A stretch of 64,000 nucleotides of DNA from Microtetraspora glauca (GTDB taxonomy: Bacteria > Actinomycetota > Actinomycetes > Streptosporangiales > Streptosporangiaceae), in assembly GCA_001570385.1 (NCBI GenBank), contig BBYL01000033.1, positions 62,001-126,000 on the forward strand. The letters run 5' to 3'. A program made the translations under genes and the position numbers. The notes beneath the pieces are model-generated. The model did not search any database and was not told where the DNA came from. It saw only the letters and a program-made list of their open reading frames with translations. Shown here in pieces: positions 15,152 to 23,715 of the stretch. How positions within the stretch are numbered: the first letter of the stretch is position 1; each line of letters starts with the position of its first letter.

Positions 15152-16243
15152 TCAGAAGTCGAACTCGTCGATGTTCTCGGCGTTGAAGGTGAAGGGCGGG
15201 CCGAGGATGATCTCGCCGTCCTTGCCGATGGTGAACTCGCCGAGCTTGCCGGCCGTGAACTTCTCGCCCTCGGCGCCGGTGATCCGGCCCGAGGCCAGCG
15301 CGGCGGCGCTGAAGCTCGCCAGGTACCCCAGGTCCTTCGGGTTCCAGAGTGCGAACTCCTTGACGGTGCCGTTCTTGACGTACTCCCGCATCTGGTTCGG
15401 CGTGCCGAGCCCGGTCACCGCGACCTTGCCCTTGTACTTCGAGCCGGAGATGTAGCGGGAGGCGGCCGAGATGCCCACCGTGGTCGGGGAGATGATGCCC
15501 TTCAGGTCGGGGTACGCCTGGAGCAGACCCTGGGTCTCCTGGAAGGACTTCTGGTCGTCGTCGTCACCGTAGGCGACCTTGACCAGCTTGAGGTCCTTGT
15601 ACTCCGGCTTGCCGAGCTCGTCCTTCATGAACTCGATCCAGGCGTTCTGGTTCGTCGCGTTCGCGGTCGCGGACAGGATCGCGATCTCACCCTTGCCGCC
15701 GATCTGGTCGGACAGCATCTTCACCTGGGACCGGCCGATCTCCTCGGAGCTGGCCTGGTTGATGAACAGGTTCCGGCAGTCCTTCGCGGCGTCGGAGTCG
15801 TACGCGACGACCTTGATGCCCTTGGACATGGCCTGCTTGAGCGGGCCGCAGACGGCGTTGGCGTCGTTGGCCGCGATCAGGATCGCGTCCTGCTTCTGCT
15901 GGATCAGCGTGTTGATGTAGGAGACCTGCGAGGAGGCGGAGGCGTCGGACGGGCCGACCTCCTTGGCCTCGCCCTTGTACTCGCCGGCCGCCTCGATGCC
16001 CGCCTTGTCGACGATCGTCTCGTACGGGTTGTTGATCTGCTTGGGCAGGAAGGCGATCTTCAGGCCCTCCTTGATGGGGGCGTTCGGATCGGCCGACGCC
16101 GGAGCCGAGCCGGTGGTCTGGCCACCCCCGCCCTGCGCGGCGGTGGAGTCCTTGGTGGTTCCGCCTCCGCAGGCGGACAGACCGAGCGAGAGCAGGCCGA
16201 CCAGGGCGGCGGCCGAGGCGACCCTTCGCGAAGAAGTGAACAT
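15152..16243 (-). CDS. rhaS: Rhamnose ABC transporter substrate-binding lipoprotein
   Basis: Periplasmic-binding-protein fold lipoprotein of 363 residues that captures rhamnose outside the membrane. The N-terminus is a signal peptide ending in lipobox LSAC (Cys about residue 25), followed by a Gly/Ser/Thr-rich tether. The mature part has the two-lobed sugar-binding pattern (IAFLPKQINNPYETIVDKAG, DAILIAANDANAV, VVAYDSD, VAVTGLGTPNQM). It is encoded between the permeases and the mutarotase. Confidence 0.94.
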   Translation of the reverse strand: MFTSSRRVASAAALVGLLSLGLSACGGGTTKDSTAAQGGGGQTTGSAPASADPNAPIKEGLKIAFLPKQINNPYETIVDKAGIEAAGEYKGEAKEVGPSDASASSQVSYINTLIQQKQDAILIAANDANAVCGPLKQAMSKGIKVVAYDSDAAKDCRNLFINQASSEEIGRSQVKMLSDQIGGKGEIAILSATANATNQNAWIEFMKDELGKPEYKDLKLVKVAYGDDDDQKSFQETQGLLQAYPDLKGIISPTTVGISAASRYISGSKYKGKVAVTGLGTPNQMREYVKNGTVKEFALWNPKDLGYLASFSAAALASGRITGAEGEKFTAGKLGEFTIGKDGEIILGPPFTFNAENIDEFDF

Positions 16244-16247
16244 GCGT

Positions 16248-17270
16248 CTATCCCTCAGGAGTTGGCTGGGTTGTGAGCGTCGGAGTGCGCCGTCGTTGCC
16301 GTACGGCGGCCACGAGACGAGGGGTGATCACGGAGATCACCAGGAGCAGACCGGTGACGATGGACTGGATCTCGGTCGACACGTCGTTGAGCATCAGCAG
16401 GTTGCGGAGCAGCCCGATCAGCAGCACGCCGGCGATGACGCCCCCGAGCGTCCCCTTGCCGCCGTCGAAGTCGACGCCGCCGAGCAGCACGGCCGCGATC
16501 ACGGCCATCTCCAGGCCGCTGCCGTTGTCGGCACGCGCGCTGCCGTACCGGAAGGTGTAGATGACACCGGCGAACGCGGCGACCACGCTCGCCACCACGA
16601 ACAGGATGAGCTTGATCCGCTTGACCCGGATGCCGGCGAAGTGCGCGGCCTCCACCTGCGCCCCGATGGCGAACAGCGACCGGCCGAAGCCCGTGGCGTG
16701 CAGCACCACCCCCGTCACCGCCGCGAGGGCGACGAACAGCATGACGGGGTACGGGATGAACGTTCCGGGCACGTCGTTCACGGCGAGATCGGTGAACTGC
16801 TGGGGGAACCCGGCCACCGCGCGGTCGCCGAGCACGACGTAGGCGAGGCCGCGGTAGAGCGCCATCGTGCCGATCGTCACCGCGAGCGACGGCAGCCCGA
16901 GGCGGGTCACCAGCAGCCCGTTGACGAGGCCGCACAGCGCGCCCACCACGACGACCAGCGGGATGATCGTCTCGATCGCCCATCCCGCGTCCCAGAGGTT
17001 GCCCACCAGCGCGCTGGACAGGCCGAGCACCGAGGCGACCGACAGGTCCACCTCCGCGGCGACCACCAGCAGGGTCATCGCCAGTGCGATCAGCGCGATC
17101 TCGCCGAGGTCGCCCAGGGCGAAGGACAGGTTGTCGATGTTGCCGAACTGCGGCGATCCGGTCAGGCCGCCGGCGAACACGAACACGAGCAGCACGCCGA
17201 CCAGCACGTCCCAGCGGAGGAAACGCTGGAGCGAGCCTCCGAGTGCGCCTGTCGTCACGTCAGGAGCCAT
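16248..17270 (-). CDS. rhaQ: Rhamnose ABC transporter permease
   Basis: RbsC-type sugar permease (340 residues) with eight to ten hydrophobic segments and the family signatures FALGDLGEIALIALAMTLLV, EVDLSVASVLGLSSALVG and GVIAGVLLIGLLRNLL. It overlaps the preceding permease gene by 11 nt, so the two are probably made together as a heterodimer. Assignment as RhaQ rather than RhaP follows gene order only. Confidence 0.9.
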   Translation of the reverse strand: MAPDVTTGALGGSLQRFLRWDVLVGVLLVFVFAGGLTGSPQFGNIDNLSFALGDLGEIALIALAMTLLVVAAEVDLSVASVLGLSSALVGNLWDAGWAIETIIPLVVVVGALCGLVNGLLVTRLGLPSLAVTIGTMALYRGLAYVVLGDRAVAGFPQQFTDLAVNDVPGTFIPYPVMLFVALAAVTGVVLHATGFGRSLFAIGAQVEAAHFAGIRVKRIKLILFVVASVVAAFAGVIYTFRYGSARADNGSGLEMAVIAAVLLGGVDFDGGKGTLGGVIAGVLLIGLLRNLLMLNDVSTEIQSIVTGLLLVISVITPRLVAAVRQRRRTPTLTTQPTPEG

Positions 17271-18282
17271 GCCGGGCGTTCCTCCTCCGTAGAATCCGCG
17301 CGACGCGCAGGGCGAGCAGCCGGTCCACGCTGATCGCCAGGAGCAGCAGCGCTCCGGTGATGGCCTGCTGCCAGAACGGATCGACCTTGAGCACGACCAG
17401 CGCGCTCGTGATGGTGGTGAGCAGCAGCGCTCCGAGCGCCGCGCCGTACACGCTGCCGACGCCTCCGGTGATCGCCACGCCGCCGACCACGACGGCGCTG
17501 ACCACCTGGAGCTCCCAGCCGCCCGCCGCGTCGGCGACGACCGTGCCGAACCTGGCCAGCCAGAGCACCCCGGCCAGTCCCGCCAGTCCCCCGCTCAGCA
17601 GGTAGGCCGTCATCACGCGGCGCCGTACGGGCAGGCCCGCCAGCCGCGCCGCCTCCGGGCTGGAGCCGATGGCGTAGAAGTCCCGGCCCGAGGCGTACGA
17701 GCGCAGGTAGTAGCCGGCCGCGACCATCACCAGCACCGCGATCAGCGGGAGGTACGGGATGCCCAGCACGCCGCCGTTGCCCATCGACAGCAGCGCGGGG
17801 GGCAGGTCCACGGCGTTGATCTGCCGGCCGTGGGCGATGAAGTGGTCCAGCCCCTGGATGACGTACAGCGTGCCGAGGGTCACCACGAGGGCGGGCACCC
17901 GGCCGAAGCTGACCAGCAGCCCGTTGGCCAGGCCGCAGACCGCGCCGATCGCGACGCCGAGGATGACCGCGAACACGATCCCCCGGCCGTGGTCGGCGGC
18001 GAGGAAGTCGCCGACGGTGAAGGCGACCAGGCCGACGACCGACCCGACGGACAGGTCGATGTTCTTGGTGATGATCACGAAGGACTGGCCGACGGCCAGC
18101 AGCACCAGGATCGACGCGTTGAGGAAGATGTCCTTGACGCCCTGGCCGGAGAGGAAGTTGCCGTTCACTCCGGTGGTCACCGCGACCAGCAGGACCAGTG
18201 CCGCCACGATGCTCAGTTCGCGTGCCCGGAACACCAGGTCGACCAGGCTGCGGCCGCCGCGCCCGGCGGTGACGGCGGTCAT
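17260..18282 (-). CDS. rhaP: Rhamnose ABC transporter permease
   Basis: Second RbsC-type permease (340 residues) with the motifs ILVLLAVGQSFVIITKNIDLSVGSV, GLVNGLL-like GLANGLLVSFGRVPALVVTLGT and GAALGALLLTTI. It follows the ATPase gene by 34 nt and overlaps the next permease gene by 11 nt. With RhaQ it should form the membrane channel for rhamnose import. Confidence 0.9.
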   Translation of the reverse strand: MTAVTAGRGGRSLVDLVFRARELSIVAALVLLVAVTTGVNGNFLSGQGVKDIFLNASILVLLAVGQSFVIITKNIDLSVGSVVGLVAFTVGDFLAADHGRGIVFAVILGVAIGAVCGLANGLLVSFGRVPALVVTLGTLYVIQGLDHFIAHGRQINAVDLPPALLSMGNGGVLGIPYLPLIAVLVMVAAGYYLRSYASGRDFYAIGSSPEAARLAGLPVRRRVMTAYLLSGGLAGLAGVLWLARFGTVVADAAGGWELQVVSAVVVGGVAITGGVGSVYGAALGALLLTTITSALVVLKVDPFWQQAITGALLLLAISVDRLLALRVARILRRRNARHGS

Positions 18283-18316
18283 GCGCGCTCCCCCGTCCCG
18301 CCGCTGCAGTGCTCGT

Positions 18317-19840
18317 TCACGAAGCCCTCCCGGTCGCCGCTGCCATCACGCTCTCCTCTGTCGCCGCGTCCCGCGGGATCTCGGCGACCAGCCGCCCCTC
18401 CTGCATGACCAGCACCCGGTCGGCCATGCCGAGCACCTCGGGCAGGTCGGAGGAGATCATCAGTACGGCGAGGCCGTCGGCGGCCAGCTCGGACAGCAGC
18501 CGGTGCACCTCGGCCTTGGTGCCGACGTCGATGCCGCGGGTGGGCTCGTCGATGATGAGCACCCCCGGCCGGGTCGACAGCCACTTGCCGAGCACGACCT
18601 TCTGCTGATTGCCGCCGGACAGCACGTTGACCGCGTCCGACAGCCGGTTGAACTTGAGCTGGAGCCTGATCGCCCAGTCGCGGGCCCGGTCCCGCTCGGC
18701 GGCCCGCGAGATCACCGGACCGCGGCGGAGGTTCTTCAGACCGGTGAGGCCGATGTTGCGCTCGATCGACTGCTCCATCACCAGGCCCTGCTGCCGCCGG
18801 TCCTCGGGGACCAGGGCGAGGCCCGCCGACATCGCGGCGGTCGGCGATGCGGCCGGAAGCCCGCGCCCGTTCACCTCGACCGACCCGGCGTCCCAACGGT
18901 CGACGCCGAAGATCGCGCGGGCGACCTCGCTGCGTCCCGCGCCGACGAGCCCGGCGAGCGCGACGATCTCGCCGCGCCGTACCTCGAAGGAGACGTCGGT
19001 GAAGACGCCCTCCCGGGTGAGCCGGTGAACCTTGAGCGCCACCTCGCCGGGGACGGTGTCCAGCTTGGGATAGAGGGCGTCGAGGTCGCGGCCGACCATG
19101 CGCCGGATCAGGTCGTCGTGGGTCATCCCGGCCACCGGCTCGCTGGCGATCCAGGTGCCGTCGCGGAGGGTCGTGACCCGCTGGCAGAGCTCGAAGATCT
19201 CGTCCAGGCGGTGCGAGATGAACAGGACCGCGCATCCCTGCTCGCGCAGGGCCTTGACCACGTTGAAGAGACGGGTGACCTCGGCGCCGGACAGCGCCGC
19301 GGTGGGCTCGTCCATGATCAGCACCCGGGCGTCCCTGGAGAGTGCCTTGGCGATCTCGACGAGCTGCTGGTCGGCGATGGACAGGCCGCGGGCGGGCTGC
19401 TCGGGGTCGAGTGCCACGCCGAGCCGCTTGAACAGCTCGGCGGCGCGGCCGTGCATGGCCCCGCGGTCGATACGGCGGAGCGCGGCGCGCGGCTGGCGGC
19501 CGATGAAGATGTTCTCCGCGACCGACAGGTCGGGGAACATCGTCGGCTCCTGGTAGATCACGGCGACGCCCGCGTTCTGGGCGTCGGCCGGGCTGTGGAA
19601 CTCGACCGGCTCCCCGTCGAGCAGAAGCTGTCCGGTGTCCGGCCGGTACACCCCGGTCAGGGTCTTCACCAGCGTGGACTTCCCGGCGCCGTTCTCACCC
19701 GCGAGGGCGTGGGCCTCCCCGGCGAACAGCTCTAGGGAGACGTCGCGGAGCGCCTGCACGGCACCGAACGCCTTGCTCACCCCGCGCAGCGCCAGGACGG
19801 GCGGCGCGTCTCCTCCGGGCGGCTCGGTCACCGCGCCCAC
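18317..19840 (-). CDS. rhaT: Rhamnose ABC importer ATPase (two nucleotide-binding domains)
   Basis: Double ATPase of the RbsA/XylG type (507 residues) energising rhamnose import. The first domain has Walker A GENGAGKST (about residue 48), signature GLSIADQQLVEIAKALS and Walker B VLIMDEP. The second domain has the usual degenerate Walker A (AGLVGAGRSEVARA), signature VLSGGNQQKVVLGKWL and Walker B VLIIDEPTRGID. The GTG start at 19840 is preceded by GGAAGGGG. It is the first gene of the leftward arm and lies just downstream of the operator-like palindrome at 19852. Confidence 0.94.
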   Translation of the reverse strand: MGAVTEPPGGDAPPVLALRGVSKAFGAVQALRDVSLELFAGEAHALAGENGAGKSTLVKTLTGVYRPDTGQLLLDGEPVEFHSPADAQNAGVAVIYQEPTMFPDLSVAENIFIGRQPRAALRRIDRGAMHGRAAELFKRLGVALDPEQPARGLSIADQQLVEIAKALSRDARVLIMDEPTAALSGAEVTRLFNVVKALREQGCAVLFISHRLDEIFELCQRVTTLRDGTWIASEPVAGMTHDDLIRRMVGRDLDALYPKLDTVPGEVALKVHRLTREGVFTDVSFEVRRGEIVALAGLVGAGRSEVARAIFGVDRWDAGSVEVNGRGLPAASPTAAMSAGLALVPEDRRQQGLVMEQSIERNIGLTGLKNLRRGPVISRAAERDRARDWAIRLQLKFNRLSDAVNVLSGGNQQKVVLGKWLSTRPGVLIIDEPTRGIDVGTKAEVHRLLSELAADGLAVLMISSDLPEVLGMADRVLVMQEGRLVAEIPRDAATEESVMAAATGRAS

Positions 19841-19851
19841 CCCTTCCCAGA

Positions 19852-19861
19852 AAAACGTTTT
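19852..19861. promoter_or_regulatory. Operator-like palindrome AAAACGTTTT upstream of rhaT
   Basis: A perfect 10-bp palindrome with central CG, the usual core of LacI/GalR operators, stands out in GC-rich DNA 12 bp before the rhaT start. A near copy lies before the divergent regulator gene (20013-20022). Its location downstream of the probable rhaT promoter suits a road-block repressor. Confidence 0.7.
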
Positions 19862-19901
19862 AGCGAACTGCCCCCGGACGGTAATCGCCCTGCTAGAAGC
19901 T

Positions 19902-19907
19902 TGTCAA
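19902..19907 (-). promoter_or_regulatory. Candidate -35 box for the rhaT operon
   Basis: On the minus strand this hexamer reads TTGACA, an exact consensus -35. A weak TACCGT candidate -10 lies 18 bp further at 19878-19883. This would start transcription near 19870, just upstream of the operator-like palindrome. Confidence 0.5.
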
Positions 19908-19975
19908 TGGGAGATGAAGCGCTCGTTTCCAGAGCGTTACCCAGCTCCCGATGCAGGATACGTGCAACCATGCTG

Positions 19976-19991
19976 ACCTGCATGTTCAGGT
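19976..19991. other. Inverted repeat ACCTG-N6-CAGGT in the rha control region
   Basis: Arms ACCTG (19976-19980) and CAGGT (19987-19991) flank a 6-nt spacer midway between the divergent promoters. It could be a second regulator or activator site. Short, so chance cannot be excluded. Confidence 0.4.
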
Positions 19992-19997
19992 AAGGTC

Positions 19998-20026
19998 TTG
20001 TCAAATCCGGCTAACACGTTTTAATA
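19998..20026 (+). promoter_or_regulatory. Candidate promoter and operator of the rha regulator gene
   Basis: TTGTCA (19998-20003), a 17-bp spacer and TTAATA (20021-20026) form a good sigma-70-type promoter on the plus strand. The operator-like AACACGTTTT at 20013-20022 overlaps the spacer and the -10 box, so repressor bound there would block its own promoter. Confidence 0.6.
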
Positions 20027-20048
20027 GATCACGATCGGAGGAGGGCAG

Positions 20049-21065
20049 TTGGGCACCGTGACCATCAAGGAGGTCGCCCAGCGCGCGGGGGTGTCTCCAG
20101 GCACGATCTCCAACGTGCTCAACCGGCCGGAGCGGGTGGCCCCGGCCACCCGGAAACGCGTCGAGGAGGCGATCCGCGAGCTGGGGTTCGTCCGGCACGG
20201 CTCGGCGTCGACGCTGCGCGCCGGTCACAGCCGGATCATCGGCCTGTCCGTGATGGACATCGGCAACCCGTTCTTCACCGACGTCGCGGCGGGTGTCGAG
20301 GAGACCGCGAGCGCGCTCGGCTACGCCGTGATCCTGGGCAACTCGGCCGGCTCGCTGGCCAAGGAGGAGCGCAACCTGCGCGTCCTGGCCGAGCAGCGCG
20401 TGCGCGGCGTCCTCATCACGCCGTCGGACGACGATCCGGCCCGGTTCGACCAGCTGCGCGAGCGGGACATCAGCGTCGTCCTCGTCGATCACCCGGCGCA
20501 CCGCCCGGACCAGTGCTCGGTCACGGTCAACGACGTGGGTGGCGGCCAGATGGCCGTGGCGCACCTGCTCGGCCGGGGTGCCCGGCGGATCTGCCACCTC
20601 ACCGGCCCGCTGACCATCCGGCAGTGCCGCGAGCGAAAGCTCGGCGCCGAGCAGGCCGTGATCGCCGCCGGCCTCGATCCCACCAGCACGCTCGAACTCG
20701 TCGAGGCGCCCGCGATGACGGCCCGCGCCGGACAGCAGGCGGCCGAGCGCATGCTCGACACCGGCCTGCTCCCCGAGGCGGTGTTCTGTGCCAACGACCT
20801 GCTCGCCGTCGGCGTACTGCGCGGCCTGCTCCTCGCCGGCGTGAACGTCCCCGACGACGTCGCCCTGATCGGCTACGACGACATCGACTTCGCCGCCGCC
20901 TCCACGGTGTCGCTCAGCTCGATCAGACAGCCCACGTACCGGCTCGGCCAGATCGCCACCGAACTGCTGCTCGACGAGTGCGACAACCCCGGCACGCACG
21001 CCCACCAGCAGATCATGTTCCAACCCGAGCTCGTCCTGCGCGAGTCCACCGGCTCCCCCCGCTGA
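20049..21065 (+). CDS. LacI-family regulator of the rhamnose locus
   Basis: DNA-binding sugar sensor (338 residues). The N-terminal helix-turn-helix and hinge are canonical: TIKEVAQRAGVSPGTISNVLN, then the sugar-binding core (IIGLSVMDIGNPFFTDVAAG, VRGVLITPSDDD, FCANDLLAVGVLRGL, ALIGYDDIDFA). I take the TTG at 20049 because GGAGGAGGG ends about 4 nt upstream; a GTG at 20058 is the alternative. It is divergent from rhaT and directly upstream of rhaB. It probably represses both arms until rhamnose or a derivative binds. Confidence 0.93.
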   Translation: MGTVTIKEVAQRAGVSPGTISNVLNRPERVAPATRKRVEEAIRELGFVRHGSASTLRAGHSRIIGLSVMDIGNPFFTDVAAGVEETASALGYAVILGNSAGSLAKEERNLRVLAEQRVRGVLITPSDDDPARFDQLRERDISVVLVDHPAHRPDQCSVTVNDVGGGQMAVAHLLGRGARRICHLTGPLTIRQCRERKLGAEQAVIAAGLDPTSTLELVEAPAMTARAGQQAAERMLDTGLLPEAVFCANDLLAVGVLRGLLLAGVNVPDDVALIGYDDIDFAAASTVSLSSIRQPTYRLGQIATELLLDECDNPGTHAHQQIMFQPELVLRESTGSPR

Positions 21066-21075
21066 GAGGTACGAA

Positions 21076-22530
21076 ATGAGCGTTCACGCGGCTGTCGATC
21101 TCGGCGCGTCCAGCGGCCGAGTGATGACCGTACGGATCGACGGCGACCGGCTCGACCTCACCGAGACGCACCGCTTCGCCAACCGGCCGGTCCGCGTCGG
21201 CGGGACCCTCCACTGGGACGTCCTGGCGCTGTACCGGGGCGTGCTGGACGGGCTCGGCCGGGCCGGGCGGGTCGACTCGATCGGCATCGACTCCTGGGCG
21301 GTCGACTACGGCCTGCTCGACGCCTCAGGACGGCTGATCGGCAACCCGGTGCACTACCGCGACGAGCGGACCGCCGGGATCATGGAACGCGTCTCCGCCG
21401 AGCTGGGGGCGAGCACGCTCTACCAGGTCGGCGGCCTCCAGTTCCTGCCGTTCAACACGATCTACCAGCTGCTCGCCGATCCGCTGCTCGACCGGGCGGA
21501 GACGCTGCTGCTGATCCCCGACCTGCTGGCGTACTGGCTGACCGGCTCCGTCGGGGCCGAGGTCACCAACGCCTCCACCACCGGCCTGTACGACGTGCGC
21601 GCCGGGTCCTGGGCGCACGATCTGGCCGACCGGCTGGGCCTCCCGTCCCGGATCCTGCCCGCGCTGCGGCCGCCCGGCGCCCCCGCGGGGACGCTGCGCG
21701 CCGACGTCGCCGCCGAGGCCGGACTGCCCGGCGCCACCCCGGTCACCGCGGTCGCCTCGCACGACACCGCGTCGGCCGTGGCCGCGGTCCCGGCGACCGG
21801 CGGGCGGTTCGCCTACATCTCCTCGGGCACCTGGTCGCTGGTCGGCCTCGAACTGCCCCGGCCCGTGCTCACCGAGGAGAGCCGGCTGGCCAACTTCACC
21901 AACGAGGGCGGTCTGGACGGGACCATCCGCTACCTCCGCAACGTGATGGGGCTGTGGATCCTCCAGGAATGCCTGCGCGCGTGGGGCGAGAGCGACCTTC
22001 CCGCGCTGCTGGCCGCCGCCGGGCGGGCCCGGCCGTTCGAGGCCGTCATCGATCCGGACGACCCGGCCTTCCTGCCGCCGGGTGACATGCCCGCCAGGAT
22101 CGCGGACTTCTGCGCGCGCACCGGCCAGCGCCCGCCCACCGGCAGGGCGGAAGCCGTACGCACCGTGCTGGAGGGCCTGGCCCTCGCCTACCGCAGGACA
22201 CTCCGCGACGCCGTACGGCTCAGCGGGCAACAGGTGGACGTCGTCCACGTCGTCGGCGGCGGTGCCCGGAACGCGCCGCTCTGCCAGATGACCGCCGACG
22301 CCACCGGCCTTCCCGTGGTCGCCGGTCCGGTGGAGGCCGCCGCGCTCGGCAACGCGCTGGTCCAGGCCCGCGCCCAGGGCGTGGTCTCCGACATCCGCGC
22401 CCTCGTCCGCCACAGCGAGCGGCTCGTGACGTACGAGCCGCGGGGAGACCGCGCGGCCTGGGACGCCGCCGAAATGCGCCTCGCCGAGCTCACGGCCGAG
22501 CTTCCCCCGGACCTCACCGCCAGGCGCTGA
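21076..22530 (+). CDS. rhaB: Rhamnulokinase
   Basis: FGGY-family sugar kinase (484 residues) phosphorylating L-rhamnulose at O-1 before aldol cleavage. It has the N-terminal phosphate loop DLGASSGRVM, catalytic-type Asp in GIDSWAVDYGLLD, HYRDERT, ASHDTASAVAAVP, and the C-terminal VHVVGGGARNAPLCQMTADATG typical of RhaB. It follows the regulator by 10 nt and is probably cotranscribed. With RhaI and RhaD it completes the phosphorylative pathway to DHAP and lactaldehyde. Confidence 0.95.
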   Translation: MSVHAAVDLGASSGRVMTVRIDGDRLDLTETHRFANRPVRVGGTLHWDVLALYRGVLDGLGRAGRVDSIGIDSWAVDYGLLDASGRLIGNPVHYRDERTAGIMERVSAELGASTLYQVGGLQFLPFNTIYQLLADPLLDRAETLLLIPDLLAYWLTGSVGAEVTNASTTGLYDVRAGSWAHDLADRLGLPSRILPALRPPGAPAGTLRADVAAEAGLPGATPVTAVASHDTASAVAAVPATGGRFAYISSGTWSLVGLELPRPVLTEESRLANFTNEGGLDGTIRYLRNVMGLWILQECLRAWGESDLPALLAAAGRARPFEAVIDPDDPAFLPPGDMPARIADFCARTGQRPPTGRAEAVRTVLEGLALAYRRTLRDAVRLSGQQVDVVHVVGGGARNAPLCQMTADATGLPVVAGPVEAAALGNALVQARAQGVVSDIRALVRHSERLVTYEPRGDRAAWDAAEMRLAELTAELPPDLTARR

Positions 22531-22706
22531 CCAGGTCATCCGGCCCGTACGCGGTCACGCCGGAGCAGGACACCCCGCTCCTCGACACCGCGACCAGCGG
22601 GAGTTGCCCGCGCGGCGAGCTCCGCGTCCCGCCCGATGAAGTCGGCCATGCTGAATGGCACTTCGAGGGATGCTATCGCCGGCGAAACTATCGTCGATCG
22701 AAGTAT

Positions 22707-22934
22707 TCACGCCTGGCCGAGGCGGCGGAGCAGCTGCTCACGTCTGAGTTCGAGGTCCTCGATCAACGCTTCCTGCTGTTCGACCTGGGTGATCACGGCC
22801 GACATCTCGGCGGCGTCCGTGGGGCCGGCCCCACGCTCCCCGATCTCCCTGCGCATGTCCACCACCTCCTGGCGCAACCGCACCAGATCGGCGTCCACCC
22901 GCTCCAACTGCTCCCTGTACTTCAGTTCGTTCAT
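22707..22934 (-). CDS. Small coiled-coil protein of unknown function
   Basis: A 75-residue, highly charged protein predicted almost wholly helical by eye, with heptad-like spacing of hydrophobics in LERVDADLVRLRQEVVDMRREIG and LIEDLELRREQLLRRL. It has no cysteines, signal peptide or membrane segment. It is a free-standing gene between rhaB and the NUDIX gene. I do not recognise a named family; similar small coiled coils are common in actinomycetes. Confidence 0.7.
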   Translation of the reverse strand: MNELKYREQLERVDADLVRLRQEVVDMRREIGERGAGPTDAAEMSAVITQVEQQEALIEDLELRREQLLRRLGQA

Positions 22935-23000
22935 CGATTCCCGCCCGTCGTCGTAGGCCGTCCTTCAACGACATTCCCCTACACACCGGACTAATCGGGC

Positions 23001-23462
23001 TCAGGGCGCCAGGTAGACGACGGTTCCGTCCGTACGGGCGGTCTGCGCGGCCCTGAACCGGGCGACGAGGAAGGACGGCATCAGCGCGTCGGCCTCCTCG
23101 GCGGTGAAGAACCCGAAGTCGTCGAGCTCCTCGTCCTGCAGGACGATGCCGTCGCCGCCGTCCAGCGTGCCGCAGTCGAAGAGGAAGTGCACCAGCGGGA
23201 CCGGACGGTCGTCCAACGGCTCCACCCAGTTGACGACGAGCAGCGGCCCGACCGGCAGCGTCAGGCTCAGCTCCTCGCGCACCTCCCTGCCGCAGGCCGC
23301 CTCGGGCGACTCGCCCTCGTCGACGTGCCCGCCGGGCCAGCCCCAGTGATCGCGATAGTTCGGCTTGACCAGCAGCACGCGGCCGGTGGGGTCCGTGATG
23401 AACCCGCCGGCGGCCACGATCACCTTGTGCAGCCCGGCGTAGAACACGTCAGCGGGGATCAC
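23001..23462 (-). CDS. NUDIX hydrolase
   Basis: Pyrophosphohydrolase acting on a nucleoside diphosphate linked to another group; exact substrate unknown. The Nudix box is complete: GHVDEGESPEAACGREVREE (G-x5-E-x7-REVREE). I start at GTG 23462 since GGAGGG lies 7-8 nt upstream, giving 153 residues, a usual length. The open frame extends to 23561 but the extra 33 residues look non-coding. A 7-bp stem (GGCCGGA/TCCGGCC, 23675-23692) lies in the divergent spacer towards the MMPL gene. Confidence 0.88.
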   Translation of the reverse strand: MIPADVFYAGLHKVIVAAGGFITDPTGRVLLVKPNYRDHWGWPGGHVDEGESPEAACGREVREELSLTLPVGPLLVVNWVEPLDDRPVPLVHFLFDCGTLDGGDGIVLQDEELDDFGFFTAEEADALMPSFLVARFRAAQTARTDGTVVYLAP

Positions 23463-23715
23463 GGGCGGGCCCTCCAGTGGAATGGACGCATGCCCCCGAG
23501 CATAGATCGTCACCCTCTCGGGGTGGCAGATCACCGGTGAGCTGCGGATTCGGGGCGTCACCCCGGCTCCCGGCAGGTCGTCCCCTACGCGGCCCCCAGG
23601 GATGTCCAGTAGCTCTCGAGGCGGATCCGGGTGTCGTCCGCTCCGTCGACGGCAGGAGCACGGGTTGGTCTTCCGGCCGGAGGTTTCCGGCCTTATCGAT
23701 TCCTACGGTTTCCCT

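Noticed and set aside
12565..15186. Very long plus-strand open frame (873 codons) opposite rhaD, rhaI and rhaM
   Set aside because: Its translation is Arg/Gly/Val/Asp-rich without domains, and the minus strand encodes recognisable enzymes over the whole stretch. Such antisense frames are expected in GC-rich DNA.
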